Part shown: positions 60,639 to 64,000 of the stretch, in pieces
Layout: each line of letters begins with the position of its first letter
How positions within the stretch are numbered: the first letter of the stretch is position 1
Assembly: GCF_024518675.1 (NCBI RefSeq)
Contig: NZ_JANIGL010000003.1
Location: 434,001-498,000, forward strand
Length of the DNA: 64,000 bases
Reading direction: 5' to 3'
Origin: Pseudoalteromonas shioyasakiensis
GTDB taxonomy: Bacteria; Pseudomonadota; Gammaproteobacteria; Enterobacterales; Alteromonadaceae
The notes under the pieces: generated by a model
The model's input: only the letters and a program-made list of their open reading frames with translations
Database searches by the model: none
What the model was told of the DNA's origin: nothing
Position numbers and translations under genes: made by a program

Positions 60639-62231
60639 ATGAAAACTTTAACTCCATCAATATTAGCAGTTGTAGTATGCAGTACCTTAGTAAGCGCGCC
60701 TTCAGAGGCGTCAAGTCACCGCGAAGCACCCAATATCAGTCGCTTTCCGACCTTAGATTCTACCGATTTTTATGCATTTAATAGTTACGAGCAAGGGCGC
60801 GGCGATTACGTTACGTTCATCGCCAACTATATTCCATTACAAGATGGCTATGGCGGGCCAAACTACTTTGCCATGGACCCTGACGCCACATACAGTATTC
60901 ATATTGATAATGATGGCGATGCTGTTGAAGATATTACTTTCGCGTTTAATTTTAAAAGTATGCTGCCAGATAACAATCAAGGCGTAGCATTAACAGTAGG
61001 CCCCGAAGATAATCAACGCACAGTTGCTGTACCGTTGAAAAATATTGGCGGTGTTGCCGCTGGCGATAACTCAGCAGTTAACTTTAGTGAATCATACACA
61101 CTAGCAATGATATCTGGCGAGCAACGTACTGGCACTAAAACCATGCTCACTAATACCAACACGAATACGGGTGATTTTGGCAAACCACTCGATTATATTG
61201 GTAATAAAACATTTACCTCGATGCAAGACTATAAAAGTTATGCTGATCAGTTTGTCTATACGGTATCAATGCCTGGTTGTGATGCCATGGCTAAAGTATT
61301 TGTTGGCCAGCGCAAAGACCCATTTGTAGTAAATCTTGGTAAAACATTTGATTTAGTAAATTACGTACCCGTTGAAGGCGACAGTGCACCTGGCGCTGGT
61401 GATGGTGAAGGTTTTCCTGGTGGCATCACACAGGACGCAACGAATGATGACTTAGCGGATAAGAACGTAACCGCTATTGCTATAGAAGTACCTAAAGACT
61501 GTGTAACCGGTGATGGTAACGGTACTATCGGCTCTTGGACAACAGCAAGCCTACCGCAAGCCCGTATTCTAAATTCAAATGCGTCTTTTGCTAAGAATGC
61601 CGTTAATGGTGGCGCACTGACGCAAGTATCTCGCTTAGGTAACCCACTGGTAAATGAATTGGTTATTGGCTTAAAAGATAAAGATGCGTTTTCAACTTCA
61701 CAGCCAAAAGACGATGCCCAGTTTATTGACTACGTTACCCATCCGTCGTTACCTGAATTACTTAATATCTTATTTAAAGATGCTGTAAATACCACCTTAG
61801 GAACGGATATTGAGACCCTTGCACCCACTAACTTCCCACGTAATGACCTAGTTACTGCATTTTTAACAGGTTTTCCTGGGGTTAACCAATTAGCAACCGT
61901 AACCGGTGCTGAAATGTTACGTTTAAACACCCAGATTGCCGCTAAAGCACAAGCTGAACAATCGGCGTTTGGTGTTGCTGGTGATGATTTAGCGGGTTTC
62001 CCGAATGGCCGTCGTCCTGGCGATGATGTTGTTGATATTGCACTGCGTGTTGTCATGGGGCGCTTATGTTACCCAATTCCAGTTAATGGAACTGATACAG
62101 ATTTAGGTTTGTGTACCAGCGATGATGCAAGTGTTGGCACTGTACCATTTACAGACGGCGCACCTGTTGATGCAACTATGATGGATGCAAGCTTTCCATA
62201 CCTTGCAACTCCACTTGCAGGGTCTAAATAA
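60639..62231 (+). CDS. Secreted DUF4331 domain protein
   Basis: The 530-residue protein has a signal peptide (MKTLTPSILAVVVCSTLVSA). DUF4331 text follows from the mature N-terminus: SSHREAPNISRFPTLDSTDFYAFNSYE, FIANYIPLQDG and TYSIHIDNDGDAVEDITFAFNF. The start at 60639 has AAAGG nine bases upstream; the longer reading from 60573 begins inside the promoter-like element and was rejected. DUF4331 proteins recur with ECF sigma factors, TPR proteins and HupE-like proteins, as in this operon. The biochemical role is unknown. Confidence 0.9.
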   Translation: MKTLTPSILAVVVCSTLVSAPSEASSHREAPNISRFPTLDSTDFYAFNSYEQGRGDYVTFIANYIPLQDGYGGPNYFAMDPDATYSIHIDNDGDAVEDITFAFNFKSMLPDNNQGVALTVGPEDNQRTVAVPLKNIGGVAAGDNSAVNFSESYTLAMISGEQRTGTKTMLTNTNTNTGDFGKPLDYIGNKTFTSMQDYKSYADQFVYTVSMPGCDAMAKVFVGQRKDPFVVNLGKTFDLVNYVPVEGDSAPGAGDGEGFPGGITQDATNDDLADKNVTAIAIEVPKDCVTGDGNGTIGSWTTASLPQARILNSNASFAKNAVNGGALTQVSRLGNPLVNELVIGLKDKDAFSTSQPKDDAQFIDYVTHPSLPELLNILFKDAVNTTLGTDIETLAPTNFPRNDLVTAFLTGFPGVNQLATVTGAEMLRLNTQIAAKAQAEQSAFGVAGDDLAGFPNGRRPGDDVVDIALRVVMGRLCYPIPVNGTDTDLGLCTSDDASVGTVPFTDGAPVDATMMDASFPYLATPLAGSK

Positions 62232-62242
62232 GGAGACTAGTT

Positions 62243-62758
62243 ATGCGTACTTTTAAACTATCACATGGTGTTATGTTATTTGGCGCACTTATATTAAGTG
62301 GCTGTAACGATGATGATCATAGTAAACAAGACATGCCTATTGAAGTTGTAAATAAAGCACCTACCGCTTCATCAGCCATGGTAACAACACAAACAGAAGT
62401 TGCCATTAACGACATGCTAGAAGGCTCCGATCCTGAAGGTGAGGCCCTAACTTATTCACTGCTAAGTGAACCCATGCTTGGCATGGTTGTAGTGAACAGT
62501 GATGGTAGTTATACCTACACACCTAATGCAGAGACCACTGGCTCTGATAGCTTTACATTTGCCGTAAGCGATGGTGTTAACGCCCAAGTAAGTGCGGTGG
62601 TTGATATTACTATTGAAGCACTAGAAGTGGATTTCGCACAATTTGGGCGTGCTGCGTTTAGTCAAGCCGCAACCGATAAACCATTGAGTGTTAATGGTCG
62701 CGTATTCACCAATGCCGATGCACAGGCTAATTTTGATGATCTGTTAACGGAAAATTAA
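62243..62758 (+). CDS. Lipoprotein with cadherin/Ig-like domain
   Basis: The 171-residue protein has a lipoprotein signal (ALILSGC, Cys21). A single cadherin-like or Ig-like repeat follows: GSDPEGEALTYSLLSEPMLG and DGSYTYTPNAETTGSDSFTFAVSDG. The acidic, calcium-type DPEG and DGSYTYTP marks are clear. The C-terminal part after residue 130 has no recognisable domain. It starts 11 bases after the DUF4331 stop. A binding role at the cell surface is likely. Confidence 0.8.
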   Translation: MRTFKLSHGVMLFGALILSGCNDDDHSKQDMPIEVVNKAPTASSAMVTTQTEVAINDMLEGSDPEGEALTYSLLSEPMLGMVVVNSDGSYTYTPNAETTGSDSFTFAVSDGVNAQVSAVVDITIEALEVDFAQFGRAAFSQAATDKPLSVNGRVFTNADAQANFDDLLTEN

Positions 62759-62776
62759 GCCCTTATGAGAACTTGC

Positions 62777-62796
62777 AGGCCACGGATGGCCTTTTT
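62777..62796 (+). terminator. Intra-operon hairpin with T run just before the TPR gene
   Basis: AGGCCA and TGGCCT form a 6-bp stem around CGGA, followed by TTTTT. The AGGAG ribosome site of the next gene starts directly after the T run, so this may limit read-through into the TPR gene. Confidence 0.6.
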
Positions 62797-62807
62797 AGGA
62801 GAAAACA

Positions 62808-63815
62808 ATGATGACTCGTGCACTTTTATACATCACTTTAATCGTACCTTTTTATACCTGGGCTGAGCCTTATATTCCTAGCGGAGATACTGTTATTGCT
62901 AAAGCACGCTCTACCAATATAGCTAGGCTCAGCGATGATGAATTAATGAGCCTTTTACTTAGTAGTCAACAAGTCGGACAAACACAAGTCAGTCAAGGGT
63001 TGCTAAAAGCACAACTACATGAACGTTATATACAATCACCAACAGCTGATATTGGTTACATGTATGCACGTGTATTACAGCGCGAACATTTATTCACCAA
63101 AGCACTATTGATCACCCAAGACGTGCTAGAGCACTCCCCTAGACATATAAATACGCATCTACTTCGCGCCAACATACTGATGGTGCAAGGTAAATTTACA
63201 GCGTCAAAGCAACAATGTTTACAATTAACTGGCTTAACAACTATCGATGTCGTAAATACGTGTGCGCTTGATGCATTAAGCCAAGACGGGCAATTAAAGC
63301 AAAGTTACCAAAGCTTAAAAAATAGTATTGTGCCTCATAAACAAAGTGAGTCTACACGTCATGTTCTCGCTGAAATGGCAATGAGGTTGAACAAGCCAAA
63401 AGCGGCATTAAGCCACCTAAATACACTCTCTTTAAACACAGCCCCTGTCAGCCTAGTTGTACTGTGGGCTGATATTCAACTAGCGCTTGGGCATTATCAA
63501 AAAGTACTTAATACGCTCCCTTCATTAACCAGTAATAATCAAAACCTTGAAGATGCCCTATTACTTCGCCTTGCTATTGCCGAACAAAACAATACTAAAA
63601 ACCCACAGAGCGAATGGCAACACCTCATGACGCAGCGTGTACAACTAAGAGAGCTGCGCCAAGATAGGTTTCATGCCAGCTATCTCGCTCGCTATTATTT
63701 AGACCTCAATAAACAGCCTGATAAAGCCTTGTACTGGGCCAAAGTTAATTGGCAACAAGCTAAGCTTGAGTCTGACCAGCAATTGCTAGACCGTGCACAA
63801 GGAGCAACGCTATGA
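62808..63815 (+). CDS. Exported TPR-repeat protein
   Basis: The 335-residue protein has a signal peptide (MMTRALLYITLIVPFYTWA) and several tetratricopeptide-like repeats through residues about 70-320 (MYARVLQREHLFTKALLITQDVLEHSPRHINTHLLRANILMVQGKF). It would bind other proteins in the periplasm. The ATG has AGGAG seven bases upstream. Its last four bases overlap the next gene start (ATGA). It belongs to the putative ECF-controlled operon. Confidence 0.82.
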   Translation: MMTRALLYITLIVPFYTWAEPYIPSGDTVIAKARSTNIARLSDDELMSLLLSSQQVGQTQVSQGLLKAQLHERYIQSPTADIGYMYARVLQREHLFTKALLITQDVLEHSPRHINTHLLRANILMVQGKFTASKQQCLQLTGLTTIDVVNTCALDALSQDGQLKQSYQSLKNSIVPHKQSESTRHVLAEMAMRLNKPKAALSHLNTLSLNTAPVSLVVLWADIQLALGHYQKVLNTLPSLTSNNQNLEDALLLRLAIAEQNNTKNPQSEWQHLMTQRVQLRELRQDRFHASYLARYYLDLNKQPDKALYWAKVNWQQAKLESDQQLLDRAQGATL

Positions 63816-64000
63816 AAACCCTATTATGCACCCTGCTATATACTGCCTGTATCATGCTCAGCCAAGTGACATATAGCCATCAACTAAGTACCAGCTATCT
63901 TAACTTAGAACAAACAGAGACAATAAATGATCAAAGCAAACTAACCGGTTACTGGCAAATTCAACTCGCCGATTTAGAGCAAAAAGTTGCCTTTGATTTA
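63812..64000 (+). CDS. HupE/UreJ-like membrane protein, N-terminal part (runs off window)
   Basis: The 63 codons visible before the window ends encode a signal-type hydrophobic start and then HQLSTSYLNLEQTETIND and LTGYWQIQLADLEQKVAFDL. This resembles the extracytoplasmic N-terminal domain of HupE/UreJ_2 family proteins, which commonly follow DUF4331 and TPR genes. The ATG overlaps the TPR stop by four bases. The predicted C-terminal membrane domain is not in the window, so the call is tentative. Confidence 0.6.
   Translation, partial: MKTLLCTLLYTACIMLSQVTYSHQLSTSYLNLEQTETINDQSKLTGYWQIQLADLEQKVAFDL

Overview
The window is about 64 kb of chromosome from a marine gammaproteobacterium of the Alteromonadales, most likely Pseudoalteromonas or a close relative. 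The assignment rests on the moderately low GC content, many TonB-dependent receptors including two very large Oar-type ones, a fused OsmC/YcaO protein, a fused TVP38/oxidoreductase, homogentisate catabolism genes, and short intergenic regions with compact hairpin terminators. I saw no rRNA, tRNA, CRISPR array, insertion sequence or prophage. The organism is inferred from gene content, not from a marker gene.

Layout. 1-4 kb: end of a ThrE-type exporter gene, a secreted S9 peptidase, hemerythrin and a small DoxX-like membrane protein. 4-14.4 kb: one tightly packed eight-gene block with a TonB receptor, a TVP38-oxidoreductase fusion, a DUF547 protein, an ABC importer matching E. coli YnjB/YnjC/YnjD, the CDP-alcohol phosphatidyltransferase YnjF and a fatty acid hydroxylase. 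14.4-17 kb: a HAD phosphatase and an arylsulfatase on the minus strand. 17.3-25.7 kb: an octaheme cytochrome/TPR protein followed by a complete MoxR-DUF58-DUF4381-BatA-BatB/C-BatD operon. 25.9-31.7 kb: outer-membrane and lipoprotein genes, including a tandem pair of POTRA-less Omp85-type barrels, and an alpha/beta hydrolase. 31.8-33.7 kb: a gene-poor stretch where two divergent genes have both lost their 5' ends at the same point. 33.7-41 kb: OsmC-YcaO, DUF1801, an M16 protease lipoprotein, a MAPEG protein, a cyclophilin with a GlyGly-CTERM-like tail and a DUF3820 protein. 41-52.5 kb: a 5'-nucleotidase lipoprotein, a binding-protein/membrane-protein pair, an S1/P1 nuclease and two Oar-type TonB receptors. 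52.5-58.9 kb: a MarR regulator divergent from hmgA-maiA, several small genes, a phosphatase-diacylglycerol kinase fusion and ilvE. 59.2-64 kb: an ECF sigma/anti-sigma pair followed by DUF4331, a cadherin-like lipoprotein, a TPR protein and the start of a HupE/UreJ-like gene that runs off the window.

The strongest new signals are these. (1) Two copies of an identical bipartite promoter-like element lie upstream of the sigma gene and of the DUF4331 gene: TTTTTTTGCATCCAA plus CGTTA, with a 16-nt spacer in both. They predict an autoregulated ECF regulon. (2) The TonB receptor-YnjBCDF operon looks like a complete outer-to-inner-membrane import and lipid-modification system of unknown substrate. 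(3) The Bat operon is headed by an octaheme cytochrome, and its second von Willebrand protein has a destroyed metal site. (4) A perfect 18-bp palindrome sits in the marR-hmgA gap. (5) A deletion scar near 32.4 kb joins two gene remnants.
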